Of a stretch of DNA of 9,720 nt, positions 1 through 6,214 are shown piece by piece. Location: the NCBI GenBank assembly GCA_900544225.1, contig UQUD01000071.1, positions 1-9,720 of the forward strand, given 5' to 3'. Positions within the stretch are counted from its first letter, which is position 1; the number at the start of each line of letters is the position of its first letter. Made by a program: the position numbers and the translations under genes. Below the pieces are notes generated by a model that worked only from the letters and a program-made list of their open reading frames with translations, did not search any database and was not told where the DNA came from. The stretch is from an uncultured Collinsella sp. Its GTDB lineage: Bacteria > Actinomycetota > Coriobacteriia > Coriobacteriales > Coriobacteriaceae.

Positions 1-200
1 ACGGCATGCTCGACATGGTGCTTGCCGAGATGCGCGCGACCAAGGCGGCGGGGGAGGGCAGCGTGCCCATCGTCATCACCGGCGACGATGCCGAGGCGCT
101 CGCGGCGTTGGTCGGCCACAGCCTGACGGTCGATGACGCGTTGACGCTTCGCGGCCTGGCCGAGCTCTACCGCATCAATCAAAAGCCCCGTCGCGCGTAG
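1..200 (+). CDS. coaX: Type III pantothenate kinase, C-terminal end (partial)
   Basis: The reading frame is open from the left edge (codons begin at base 3) to a TAG at 198-200, so only the last ~65 residues are present and the start lies outside the window. CoaX phosphorylates pantothenate in the first step of coenzyme A synthesis in the cytoplasm. The assignment rests on the C-terminal pattern of the family. A short helix is followed by a hydrophobic strand ending in Thr-Gly (VPIVITGDDAEAL), then a predicted acidic turn and the closing LTLRGLAELYRIN, which resembles the family's 'LTL-GL--IY--N' ending. The usual TGG of this region reads TGD here. A short basic tail (QKPRRA) ends the protein. 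With the ATPase motifs outside the window, the call depends on C-terminal similarity only. Confidence 0.72.
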   Translation, partial: GMLDMVLAEMRATKAAGEGSVPIVITGDDAEALAALVGHSLTVDDALTLRGLAELYRINQKPRRA

Positions 201-211
201 GGCGAGGGGCT
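184..211 (+). repeat. Hairpin across the coaX stop codon
   Basis: AGCCCC (184-189) pairs with GGGGCT (206-211) and TCGC (191-194) with GCGA (202-205), leaving G190 as a bulge and a 7-base loop that contains the TAG stop. No T-tract follows on the + strand. On the - strand the hairpin is followed by TTTTGATTG, so it looks more like a terminator for transcripts arriving from the right. It could simply protect the 3' end of the coaX mRNA. Confidence 0.45.
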
Positions 212-239
212 GGTGGGATAAGCACCCCCACCTTTCACC

Positions 240-248
240 TGCTACAAT
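240..248 (+). promoter_or_regulatory. Extended -10 promoter for the dCMP deaminase gene
   Basis: TG-C-TACAAT at 240-248 matches the extended -10 consensus (TGnTATAAT) at all but one position. It lies about 35 bases upstream of the ATG at 283, giving a short leader of roughly 28 nt. No good -35 box is seen at the expected spacing, which is common for extended -10 promoters. The ATG at 247 overlaps this element, which argues against that upstream start. Confidence 0.5.
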
Positions 249-282
249 GTGTCAAACTATTGCGATTTCGGAGGTGTCTGCC

Positions 283-807
283 ATGTCGGACGATCTTCAT
301 CAAACCGCGTCGGGCAAGCGCCGCGACGTTATTAGCTGGGACGAGTTCTTTATGAGCGTGGCCATCGCCGCGCAGCGCCGCAGCAAGGACCCCAATACGC
401 AGGTGGGCGCGTGCATCGCCAGCACCAACCACCGCATCCTTTCGGTGGGCTACAACGGTACGCCCTCGGCACTCAACGACGACTTTTTCCCGTGGGGCAC
501 GAGTGATGACCCGTTGCAGGACAAGCACAACTACGTGGTGCATGCCGAGGCAAACGCCGTGCTCAACTATCGCGGCTCGCTCAAAGACCTTGAGGGTTCC
601 ACGGTCTACGTCACGCTGTTCCCGTGCCATGACTGCGCCAAGATCCTGGCGCAGGTGGGCGTGGGCGAGGTTGTCTACCTAGACAATAAGTACGCCGACA
701 CCGACGACGGCCGCATCAGTCGCCGCATTCTCGACTCCTGCGGCATCAGCTACCGCCAGGTCATCGTCGATGTCCACATCGGCACCGGGGAACAAACTCA
801 GCAGTAG
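283..807 (+). CDS. comEB: ComEB-type deoxycytidylate (dCMP) deaminase
   Basis: A 174-residue zinc enzyme of the cytidine/deoxycytidylate deaminase superfamily, expected to convert dCMP to dUMP for dTTP synthesis in the cytoplasm. The catalytic zinc site is complete: H87-A-E89, where His binds zinc and Glu is the proton shuttle, and P114-C115-H-D-C118, whose two Cys bind zinc. The substrate-side segments TQVGACI (about 39-45) and GYNGTPSAL (57-65) are typical of the dCMP deaminase branch. ATG 283 is preferred to the in-frame ATG at 247 because GGAGG at 270-274 is well spaced from 283 and because 247 falls inside the putative -10 box. The length is normal for the family. It has its own promoter and is separated from the next gene by 176 bases, so it is probably monocistronic. 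A competence role is not implied by the ComEB name. Confidence 0.9.
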   Translation: MSDDLHQTASGKRRDVISWDEFFMSVAIAAQRRSKDPNTQVGACIASTNHRILSVGYNGTPSALNDDFFPWGTSDDPLQDKHNYVVHAEANAVLNYRGSLKDLEGSTVYVTLFPCHDCAKILAQVGVGEVVYLDNKYADTDDGRISRRILDSCGISYRQVIVDVHIGTGEQTQQ

Positions 808-945
808 CGGCAACGTGTGCTAGCGCCGGGCGTCGGCAAAAGCAGCTAAAAAAGCCCCGTCCCAAATTGACTGCTCGTGAAAGTCGTGTCCGCGCGCATG
901 GACGGCTCGTGAGCGGGTACATGGCTGTAGTAACATAGCTCTGTC

Positions 946-961
946 CGCGGGCGCGCCCGCG
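946..961 (+). repeat. Perfect 16-bp GC palindrome in the nifU-like leader
   Basis: CGCGGGCGCGCCCGCG is a perfect palindrome ending 10 bases before the AAAGGAG ribosome binding site at 972-978. As RNA it would fold into a six-pair GC stem with a four-base loop, followed by TTATT. It may be an operator, a 5' UTR hairpin or a weak terminator. A possible but poor -10 (TAACAT, 931-936) lies just upstream. Confidence 0.5.
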
Positions 962-983
962 TTATTGCGAGAAAGGAGCCCCT

Positions 984-1262
984 GTGGCTGTTAACGAAGA
1001 GCTGCTTAAGAAGGTTCTTGAGGAGATCCGCCCCAACCTGCAAGCTGACGGCGGCGATATGGAGTATGTGGGCGTCGACGACGAGGGCGTCGTCCAGCTT
1101 GAGCTTCAGGGTGCCTGCGCCGGCTGCCCTATGAGCGCACTGACCCTGTCCATGGGTATCGAGCGTATTCTCAAGGAGCACGTACCCGGCGTTACCCGTG
1201 TCGAGCAGGTCAATGCCTCCGGCGAGACCGAGGACCTGTACGACGAGTACGCGCCGTTCTAA
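984..1262 (+). CDS. NifU-like C-terminal domain protein (Fe-S cluster scaffold/carrier)
   Basis: A 92-residue protein consisting only of the NifU C-terminal (NFU) domain. It is expected to hold or transfer a 4Fe-4S cluster to client proteins in the cytoplasm, the cluster being shared between two subunits. Evidence is the segment RPNLQADGGDMEYV (16-29), which matches the family's 'RP-LQADGGD' signature, and the CAGC motif (C45, C48) carrying the two cluster ligands, followed by a helix. The start is GTG at 984, with AAAGGAG at 972-978. The acidic tail (EDLYDEYAPF) is family-typical. No suf or isc gene is nearby, so it appears to be a free-standing carrier. Upstream, 808-983 contains the 8-base direct repeat GCTCGTGA (873-880 and 905-912), the GC palindrome and no convincing -35 box. 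Confidence 0.9.
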   Translation: MAVNEELLKKVLEEIRPNLQADGGDMEYVGVDDEGVVQLELQGACAGCPMSALTLSMGIERILKEHVPGVTRVEQVNASGETEDLYDEYAPF

Positions 1263-1273
1263 GATGCGAAAGC

Positions 1274-1346
1274 TGCGGACGGCGTACTCCGCATAGACGT
1301 TACGCCCAAATATGCGGCTGCGAGCGAAAGGCCCGCGGCCGCATTT
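1274..1346 (+). promoter_or_regulatory. Structured leader between nifU-like gene and lgt
   Basis: Two hairpins lie in tandem. The first pairs TGCGGA (1274-1279) with TCCGCA (1288-1293). The second is an 11-pair stem, ATGCGGCTGCG (1312-1322) with CGCGGCCGCAT (1334-1344, one G-U pair), followed by TT and a weak T run. CCGCAT at 1289-1294 can instead pair with ATGCGG at 1312-1317, so folding of the second hairpin can be blocked by an alternative pairing. The second hairpin resembles a weak rho-independent terminator. Only 27 bases separate it from the lgt start, so lgt is either read through it or translated from a structured leader. Confidence 0.45.
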
Positions 1347-1371
1347 GTATGTAGGGAGTAGGAGGGTCGAC

Positions 1372-2193
1372 ATGCTCAACGACTTCTACCATATGCTTGA
1401 TCCCGTCGCCATTTCGGCGGGGCCTATCACCATCTACTGGTACGGCTTGGCCTATGTGGTCGGAGCTCTGCTCACGGCGGTCGTCATGTATCGCACGCAG
1501 CGTCGCTGGGGTTTCGACATTACGGTCGACGATCTGACGAGCGTCGTGGTCGGTGTGGTCTTTGGCCTTATCATTGGCGCCCGCCTGTTCTACGTCATCT
1601 TTTACGGTGATGGCTACTACTGGGCGCATCCGCTCGAGATCTTTGCCACCAACGAGGGCGGCATGAGTTTTCATGGCGGCCTGGTGGGCGGCATCATCGG
1701 CGGCGTGCTCGTGTGCCGCATGTACAAGCTCGATGCCTGGACTATCGCCGACCTTGCCGTTATCGGTGCTCCGCTGGCCCTGTGCCTGGGGCGCTGCGCC
1801 AACTTTGTCAACGGCGAGCTGTGGGGCAAGCCGACCGATCTGCCCTGGGGTGTGATCTTCGGCGGCGCCGCGGGCGATATGCCGCGCCATCCCTCCCAGC
1901 TCTACGAGGCATTTCTCGAGGGCATTGTGCTCTTTTGCATCTTGCAGGTGCTCAGCCGCAAAAAACCGCTGCTGCCCCAGGGTACGTTTATGGGCGTGTT
2001 CGTGATGGGGTACGGCATCGTCCGCTTTCTCGTTGAGTTCGTGCGCGTGCCCGATGCCCAGCTGGGTTATCTGCTGGGAGGCGTCATCACCATGGGTCAG
2101 CTGCTGAGCCTGCCGCTCGTAATCGCAGGCCTGGCGCTCATCATTTTCGCCCGACACCGCAATCGCCCCCAGCGCATCTACCTCGACGCCTAG
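1372..2193 (+). CDS. lgt: Prolipoprotein diacylglyceryl transferase
   Basis: A 273-residue polytopic membrane enzyme that moves diacylglycerol from phosphatidylglycerol to the lipobox cysteine of prelipoproteins, the first step of bacterial lipoprotein maturation. Signature segments appear in the usual order: GGMSFHGGLVG (96-106), with the conserved His-Gly-Gly; GRCANFVNGELWG (140-152), with R141, N144 and E149; HPSQLYEA (173-180); and GIVRFLVEFVRVPD (215-228), with its essential-type Arg. About seven membrane segments are visible, and the length is close to normal. ATG 1372 is chosen because GGAGGG (1361-1366) precedes it; an in-frame ATG at 1312 would add 20 basic residues read through the leader hairpin and has no ribosome binding site. 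It is followed by a strong terminator. No lspA gene is in view. Confidence 0.96.
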   Translation: MLNDFYHMLDPVAISAGPITIYWYGLAYVVGALLTAVVMYRTQRRWGFDITVDDLTSVVVGVVFGLIIGARLFYVIFYGDGYYWAHPLEIFATNEGGMSFHGGLVGGIIGGVLVCRMYKLDAWTIADLAVIGAPLALCLGRCANFVNGELWGKPTDLPWGVIFGGAAGDMPRHPSQLYEAFLEGIVLFCILQVLSRKKPLLPQGTFMGVFVMGYGIVRFLVEFVRVPDAQLGYLLGGVITMGQLLSLPLVIAGLALIIFARHRNRPQRIYLDA

Positions 2194-2202
2194 CCACCAC
2201 AT

Positions 2203-2240
2203 ACCACCACAAGGGGGACAGGCACCTTTGTGGTGGTTTT
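2203..2240 (+). terminator. lgt terminator, a GGGACAGG-loop hairpin
   Basis: ACCACCACAA (2203-2212) pairs with TTGTGGTGGT (2228-2237), and two GC pairs can be added with a one-base bulge. The stem runs directly into TTTT (2237-2240), as expected of a rho-independent terminator for lgt. The loop contains GGGACAGG (2215-2222), the same core found in the hairpins at 2275-2318 (reverse strand) and 7165-7208. Confidence 0.7.
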
Positions 2241-2274
2241 GCCGGGCAACGATGACAGAACCGTAACGTTTCCC

Positions 2275-2318
2275 CAGATAAAACCTGCCAAAATAAACCT
2301 GTCCCTTTTTGGCAGGTT
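2275..2318 (-). repeat. 44-bp dispersed hairpin repeat, copy 1
   Basis: This stretch is the exact reverse complement of 7165-7208 over all 44 bases, and identity stops at both ends. The hairpin is AACCTGCCAAAA (2282-2293) with TTTTGGCAGGTT (2307-2318) around a 13-base loop. On the - strand the loop reads GGGACAGG (2305-2298) and the stem is followed by TTTTATCTG, so its terminator-like direction faces lgt, against local transcription. It ends just before the ribosome binding site (AGAAAGG, 2322-2328) of the next gene and therefore lies in that gene's leader. Confidence 0.85.
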
Positions 2319-2339
2319 TCTAGAAAGGCTATTCGGACT

Positions 2340-4523
2340 GTGAAGGATTCCGACCTCTCCGCAACGGCTGCGCGCGACGCCGCCCGCATCGTTTGGTTTA
2401 AGCGCTATCCCGCCAAGCAGACGCTCATCGCATTTTTGCTCGCCCTGCTGGCGACTACGGCGTTTTCCATCGATCCCGCCCCGGTGTCGAGCAATGCGGT
2501 CCTGGCGATCGACCCCAAGGCGACGGGCACGCTCTACGTGTGCTACGAGGTACTTCTCTCGTTTGCCGGCCATACCGACGCAGTGATGCTGCTCGCGCTT
2601 GCCTGCTTGCTCACGCTGCCGTTTCGCTATGTGTTCTTTGGCCGCGGTGACGCTTGGCGCCCGTCGGTCGTGCTGCCATCGCTGTTCTTTGCCGTTTGCA
2701 TGGTGTTCGGCCGTAGCTACGACCTTACCGATTCGGCAGAGATTGTGCTGGGCGACAAGGCACGCGTTATCTGCGCCTGGATTGGCGGCGCGGGCTGGAT
2801 GCTTCTGGCGATTGTGGCCTTCTATCTGGCTTTTGAGTTTTTGGATTGGTTGAGCTCCCGCCGCATTCCGTTTTCGGAGACCCACTTTGGTCGCGTGTGG
2901 CGTGTTGCCCACGCCGTGCTCTCGGTTCATCCCTTTGTCGGGCCGTTTCTTGTGCTCATGATTGTCTGGGCGCCCACGCTTATCGCCTCGCTGCCCGGCC
3001 TTTTTATGGGAGATACGGGTGCGCAGATTCGCCAATGGTTCAACTATCCCAACGGCACGAGCGACTACCTGCGCCTGCTTAACCCCAACGTGCTACTCAA
3101 CGGCCATCATCCGGTGGTGCACACGGCCATCATCGGCTCGTGCGTGCAACTGGGGCTTTCGCTGTTCAATAGCGCCAATGCGGGCCTTGCCATCTACACT
3201 TGTGCCCAATTTGTCATCACGGCCGCCTGCATGGCCTATTCCATATCGTCGCTGCGCAAGCTGGGCGTGAGCCTGCCGGTCCGTGGCGTCACCTTGCTGT
3301 TCTTTGCGTTTATGCCGATGTTCTCCAACTATGCGGCGCTGCTGACCAAAGATGTGCTGTTTGCCGACGCGTTTTTGGTGCTGTTGGTGCAGACCGTGAA
3401 GCTCGTGGCATGTGGCCTGCCCCGTCGCGATGCCAATGCCAAGCGCGCGGGCGAACAAGCGCCTGTGCTCTTTGCGCGCCACGACTGGCTGTTGCTCGTG
3501 CTGGGTGCCATGGGTTCCACGTTTTTGCGCAATGGCGGCCTGGTCTTTCCGTTGGCGGCTTGCGTGATTGCGGCGGCGTTTTGCGCCTGGGACGCGCATG
3601 TGGCCCGTCGCGTGGCCAAACAGTCTGGCGTCACGCCCTCGTACGCCACGCCACGCTTCCGCTGGGTCGGCGTGCTCGCAGTGCTCGCGCTCTGCCTTGT
3701 CTCCAACATGTATTTCACCAAGGTATTTATGCCGGCTCACGATATCACGCCGGGCTCCAAGCGTGAGATCCTCTCGATTCCGTTTCAACAGACGGCACGC
3801 TTTGTCCAAAAGCACGACGGTCTTAATTCGGGCGTTAACCCCAAGGTCAAAGACGATGGCACGATTGAGGAAGCTCCCTGCGACGGCCTGGTGACCGATG
3901 AGGAGCGCGCTGTGATCGATCGCGTGCTTAAGTACGAAAACCTGGGCCGTCGCTACAACCCCGACAAATCGGATGCCGTCAAAAACTGCTTCAATGAGTA
4001 CGCTTCGCAGGAGGACATCAAGGCCTATTTTAAGGTGTGGGCCCAGATGTTCAAAAAGGACCCCGAGTGCTATATCTCGGCGCTCGTCAATAACTACTAC
4101 GGGTACTTCTATCCGAGCGCTCGCGATGCGTGGGTCTACAGCACGGCGCGCAGTGCCGAGATCATGGCGAAGCCCGATAACCTCAAATACTTTGACTTCC
4201 ATCCGGTCGACAGCAAAGCCGTGCGCTGGTGCGACCACCTGATTAACCTGTACCGCGTGGCGGTGCAGCGCATTCCGTTTATCTCGCTCACCATGAGCTC
4301 GGCCACCTACGTGTGGATCATGATCGTCGTGGTGGTCTACCTGTTGCGCCGCCATTCGTGGCGCGCGCTGGCCATCTGGATACCGCTGCTGGGTGTGCTC
4401 GCTGTGTGCCTGATTGGTCCATGCAACGGGTCGACCTACATGCGCTACCTGTACCCGGTCATTGCATGCATGCCTTTCGCCATCGGCGCCACGATCACCC
4501 GCAGCGACCGCCTGTGGACCTAA
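2340..4523 (+). CDS. Large polytopic membrane protein, DUF6020/GT-C glycosyltransferase-like
   Basis: A 727-residue integral membrane protein of unproven function. I count about 12 hydrophobic segments between residues 26 and 460, a long polar domain (about 465-645, presumably outside the membrane) and three closing segments (647-669, 675-693, 697-717). This layout resembles GT-C glycosyltransferases, which use lipid-linked sugars at the membrane. Possible conserved positions are the loop GLFMGDTGAQI (220-230, with D225), N-G-H-H-P (254-258), T-K-D (336-338) and R702 in MRYLYP (701-706). These resemble what I recall of the DUF6020 family; the match is not verified. The start is GTG 2340, with AGAAAGG at 2322-2328. 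The gene stands alone between terminator-like hairpins. A sugar-transfer or wall-polymer role is an inference. Confidence 0.6.
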   Translation: MKDSDLSATAARDAARIVWFKRYPAKQTLIAFLLALLATTAFSIDPAPVSSNAVLAIDPKATGTLYVCYEVLLSFAGHTDAVMLLALACLLTLPFRYVFFGRGDAWRPSVVLPSLFFAVCMVFGRSYDLTDSAEIVLGDKARVICAWIGGAGWMLLAIVAFYLAFEFLDWLSSRRIPFSETHFGRVWRVAHAVLSVHPFVGPFLVLMIVWAPTLIASLPGLFMGDTGAQIRQWFNYPNGTSDYLRLLNPNVLLNGHHPVVHTAIIGSCVQLGLSLFNSANAGLAIYTCAQFVITAACMAYSISSLRKLGVSLPVRGVTLLFFAFMPMFSNYAALLTKDVLFADAFLVLLVQTVKLVACGLPRRDANAKRAGEQAPVLFARHDWLLLVLGAMGSTFLRNGGLVFPLAACVIAAAFCAWDAHVARRVAKQSGVTPSYATPRFRWVGVLAVLALCLVSNMYFTKVFMPAHDITPGSKREILSIPFQQTARFVQKHDGLNSGVNPKVKDDGTIEEAPCDGLVTDEERAVIDRVLKYENLGRRYNPDKSDAVKNCFNEYASQEDIKAYFKVWAQMFKKDPECYISALVNNYYGYFYPSARDAWVYSTARSAEIMAKPDNLKYFDFHPVDSKAVRWCDHLINLYRVAVQRIPFISLTMSSATYVWIMIVVVVYLLRRHSWRALAIWIPLLGVLAVCLIGPCNGSTYMRYLYPVIACMPFAIGATITRSDRLWT

Positions 4524-4530
4524 CCAAAGA

Positions 4531-4563
4531 TTGGCGCATTGGGGTCAGGCTGCTTTGTGCCAA
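4531..4563 (+). repeat. Hairpin with GGGTCAGG loop after the membrane protein gene
   Basis: TTGGCGCA (4531-4538) pairs with TGTGCCAA (4556-4563), including one G-U pair, around a 17-base loop containing GGGTCAGG (4542-4549). From the loop into the right arm it matches the lgt terminator at 16 of 19 positions (4541-4559 against 2214-2232 allowing for the different stem). No T-tract follows directly, although a T-rich run begins at 4588. It probably belongs to the same hairpin family and may stabilise or end the upstream mRNA. Confidence 0.5.
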
Positions 4564-4587
4564 GGGGCTGCATCATCACGACGCCTT

Positions 4588-4646
4588 CATTTTTTTGTTT
4601 ATCTCACAGGCCAGTAGGTATATCATTTATAGCGTTTGTTTATATT
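4588..4646 (+). promoter_or_regulatory. AT-rich probable promoter region of yebC
   Basis: This is a marked AT-rich stretch in GC-rich surroundings, beginning with a seven-base-plus T run. Candidate boxes are TTGTTT (4595-4600) with TATATC (4619-4624, 18-base spacer), and a separate TATATT (4641-4646) without a clear -35. The exact promoter cannot be chosen by eye. The T run could also serve as the end of the upstream transcript. Confidence 0.35.
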
Positions 4647-4695
4647 GCCCGAGCATCCACGCTGGGCTTTAGGTCGAAACCGATAGGAGACACGT

Positions 4696-5502
4696 ATGTC
4701 CGGACACTCTAAGTGGGCCACAACCAAGCATCGTAAGGGCGCGCAGGACGCCAAGCGTTCCGCCCTCTTCTCCAAGCTCAGCCGCAACATCACCGTTGCT
4801 GCCCGTCTCGGCGGCGACCCGCTGCCCGAGAACAACGCCAGCCTCGCCGCTGCCGTTGCCAAGGCCAAGGCTCAGTCCATGCCTAAGGACAAGATCAAGT
4901 CCGCTATCGATAAGGCCTTTGGTTCTGGTGCCGATGCCGCCGTCTACGAGAACATCGTGTACGAGGGCTACGGTCCCGCCGGCGTTGCCGTCTACGTCGA
5001 CTGCCTGACCGACAACCGCAACCGCACCGCCGCCGATGTCCGTTCCGCCTTCTCCCACGCTGGTGGCAACCTGGGCACCTCCGGTTCCGTCGCCTTCCAG
5101 TTTGAGCGCAAGGGCCAGATCGTCGTTGCCAAGGAGGTCCTGGACGAGAACGCCAAGAAGGAGACCATGATCGCCAACGGTGCTGCCGGTGACGAGGATG
5201 AGTTTATGATGGCGATCGCCGAGGCCGGTGGCGAGGACTACGAGGACGCCGGCGAGGAGTGGATCGTCTGGACCGCTGCCAACGACGTCATGGCTGTTTC
5301 CAAGGCACTCGAGGAGCAGGGCATCCAGGTCAAGGGCTCCGAGACCACCATGGTCCCGACCACCCCGACCGAGGTTTCCGGTGCCGACGCCAAGAAGGTT
5401 CAGCGCCTCATCGACCGTCTTGAGGAGCTCGACGACGTCCAGGACGTCTACAGCACCATGGACATGACCGACGAGGTTATCGCTGCCCTCGAGGAGGAGT
5501 AG
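4696..5502 (+). CDS. yebC: YebC/PmpR (TACO1) family protein
   Basis: A 268-residue cytoplasmic protein of the YebC/TACO1 family. Members have been described as DNA-binding regulators and, more recently, as ribosome-associated factors that help translation through difficult proline-containing stretches; the sequence alone does not decide between these. The N-terminus MSGHSKWATTKHRKGAQDAK and the segments ENIVYEGYGPAGVA (85-98) and TDNRNRTAADVRSAFSHAGG (105-124), followed by GSVAFQFERKG (130-140), are signature family sequence. It is some 20 residues longer than the usual ~245, with the excess around residues 148-190, where it is acidic. ATG 4696 has AGGAG at 4685-4689. Codon use is strongly biased to GCC, AAC, AAG and GAG, suggesting high expression. 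There is no ruvC next door, unlike in proteobacteria. A terminator follows. Confidence 0.95.
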   Translation: MSGHSKWATTKHRKGAQDAKRSALFSKLSRNITVAARLGGDPLPENNASLAAAVAKAKAQSMPKDKIKSAIDKAFGSGADAAVYENIVYEGYGPAGVAVYVDCLTDNRNRTAADVRSAFSHAGGNLGTSGSVAFQFERKGQIVVAKEVLDENAKKETMIANGAAGDEDEFMMAIAEAGGEDYEDAGEEWIVWTAANDVMAVSKALEEQGIQVKGSETTMVPTTPTEVSGADAKKVQRLIDRLEELDDVQDVYSTMDMTDEVIAALEEE

Positions 5503-5507
5503 CGCCC

Positions 5508-5525
5508 GCACGGATTGAGCCGTGC
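5508..5525 (+). repeat. Small hairpin after yebC
   Basis: GCACGG (5508-5513) pairs with CCGTGC (5520-5525) around ATTGAG. It begins six bases after the yebC stop. There is no T-tract, so it is more likely a 3' end structure than a terminator. Confidence 0.35.
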
Positions 5526-5571
5526 ATATCTGGGCATAATGAAGCGAGCATGCAAGCCTCGTGGAATAGAT

Positions 5572-5613
5572 GAGCCGGATCCGCGTGCATGAGGCACCGG
5601 ACCCGGCTCTTTT
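5572..5613 (+). terminator. yebC rho-independent terminator
   Basis: GAGCCGG (5572-5578) pairs with CCGGCTC (5603-5609), and after one A-C mismatch TCCG (5580-5583) pairs with CGGA (5598-5601). The stem is followed by TTTT (5610-5613). The T-tract runs into a perfect TATAAT, so terminator and next promoter may overlap. Confidence 0.7.
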
Positions 5614-5618
5614 ATAAT
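5613..5618 (+). promoter_or_regulatory. Candidate -10 box for the amaP operon
   Basis: A perfect TATAAT at 5613-5618 lies 50 bases before the amaP start. At a 17-base spacing the -35 position would be TGAGGC (5590-5595), inside the terminator hairpin, which is a poor match. The downstream sequence to the ribosome binding site at 5655 is free of other features. Confidence 0.4.
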
Positions 5619-5668
5619 GATGCGAATCGTTTTGCATTCTGTGGATTGAGATTTGAAGGGAGCGCTGC

Positions 5669-6214
5669 ATGCGCGTGCTCAAACGAGCCCTGGCGATTGT
5701 GTATCTTGCCGCCGCCGTCGTGGCGCTGGGTACGTTAGTTTGCCAGTTTTGGGGGCCATATACCTATCGCTTTATGCTGCTGATGCGCGATCCGCTGCCT
5801 CGCATCGTTGTTACGGTGTGCGGCGGTGTCGTGGCGCTCGGCGTGCTCGTGGGTTTCTTCCGCCTGATGTTTGCTCGTCGCGAGCCGTCCTGCGTGCATC
5901 CGGCGGGGGAGCACAATATCGAGGTCACGCTCGCTGCCCTCTCTTCGTGTGCTCGCACCGCGGCAGAGCGCGACGACCGAGTGATGGTCGAGCATGTCGA
6001 GGCACGCGTGCAGGGCTCCGACGAATCGCGCGTCCGTTTTAAGGTCGACGCCATCGCGCTCGACGACCGGGACGTGGCCTCCCTTGCAGCCGCGATGCAG
6101 CAACGTATCGAGGAGGCCTGCGACACCATGCTCGGCACGCCGGGCACGACTGCGCGCGTTCGTTTTTTGCCGTCCAAGACTACCGTCCAGACCGTGGAGG
6201 TTTCCGGTGAGTGA
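5669..6214 (+). CDS. amaP: Alkaline shock response membrane anchor protein AmaP
   Basis: A 181-residue membrane protein, expected to tether Asp23 to the cytoplasmic membrane. It has two hydrophobic segments (about 6-28 and 44-66), then a basic stop (FARRE) and a cytoplasmic domain (83-168) with the strand-helix-strand pattern of Asp23-like proteins (IEVTLAALSSCARTAAERD, then VRFKVDAIALDD, then a helix and TARVRFLPS). In staphylococci AmaP anchors Asp23 at the membrane. The neighbouring genes here, a DUF2273 protein and Asp23, are those normally found with it, which strengthens a call that sequence alone would leave moderate. ATG 5669 is preceded by GAAGGGAG (5655-5662). The last 8 bases overlap the next gene, indicating translational coupling. 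It is probably the first gene of a three-gene operon. Confidence 0.85.
   Translation: MRVLKRALAIVYLAAAVVALGTLVCQFWGPYTYRFMLLMRDPLPRIVVTVCGGVVALGVLVGFFRLMFARREPSCVHPAGEHNIEVTLAALSSCARTAAERDDRVMVEHVEARVQGSDESRVRFKVDAIALDDRDVASLAAAMQQRIEEACDTMLGTPGTTARVRFLPSKTTVQTVEVSGE

Noticed and set aside
851..892. Possible terminator AAAAAAGCCCCGTCCC after the dCMP deaminase gene
   Set aside because: Only the left arm is convincing; the expected complementary GGGACGGGGC right arm is absent, so at best it is a decayed terminator.
867..936. TTGACT (867-872) as a -35 box for the nifU-like gene
   Set aside because: No -10-like sequence at 15-19 bases; the only candidate, TAACAT at 931-936, is 58 bases away and has no -35 of its own.
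3093..4355. 420-codon open frame on the - strand opposite the large membrane protein
   Set aside because: His/Arg/Gln-rich shadow translation typical of antisense frames in GC-rich genes. The + frame has membrane segments and a proper ribosome binding site.
4669..5682. Long open frame (337 codons) on the - strand opposite yebC
   Set aside because: It mirrors the strongly biased codons of yebC on the + strand; its protein is a low-complexity Gly/Leu/Val/Asp sequence with no recognisable domain, and yebC itself is certain.
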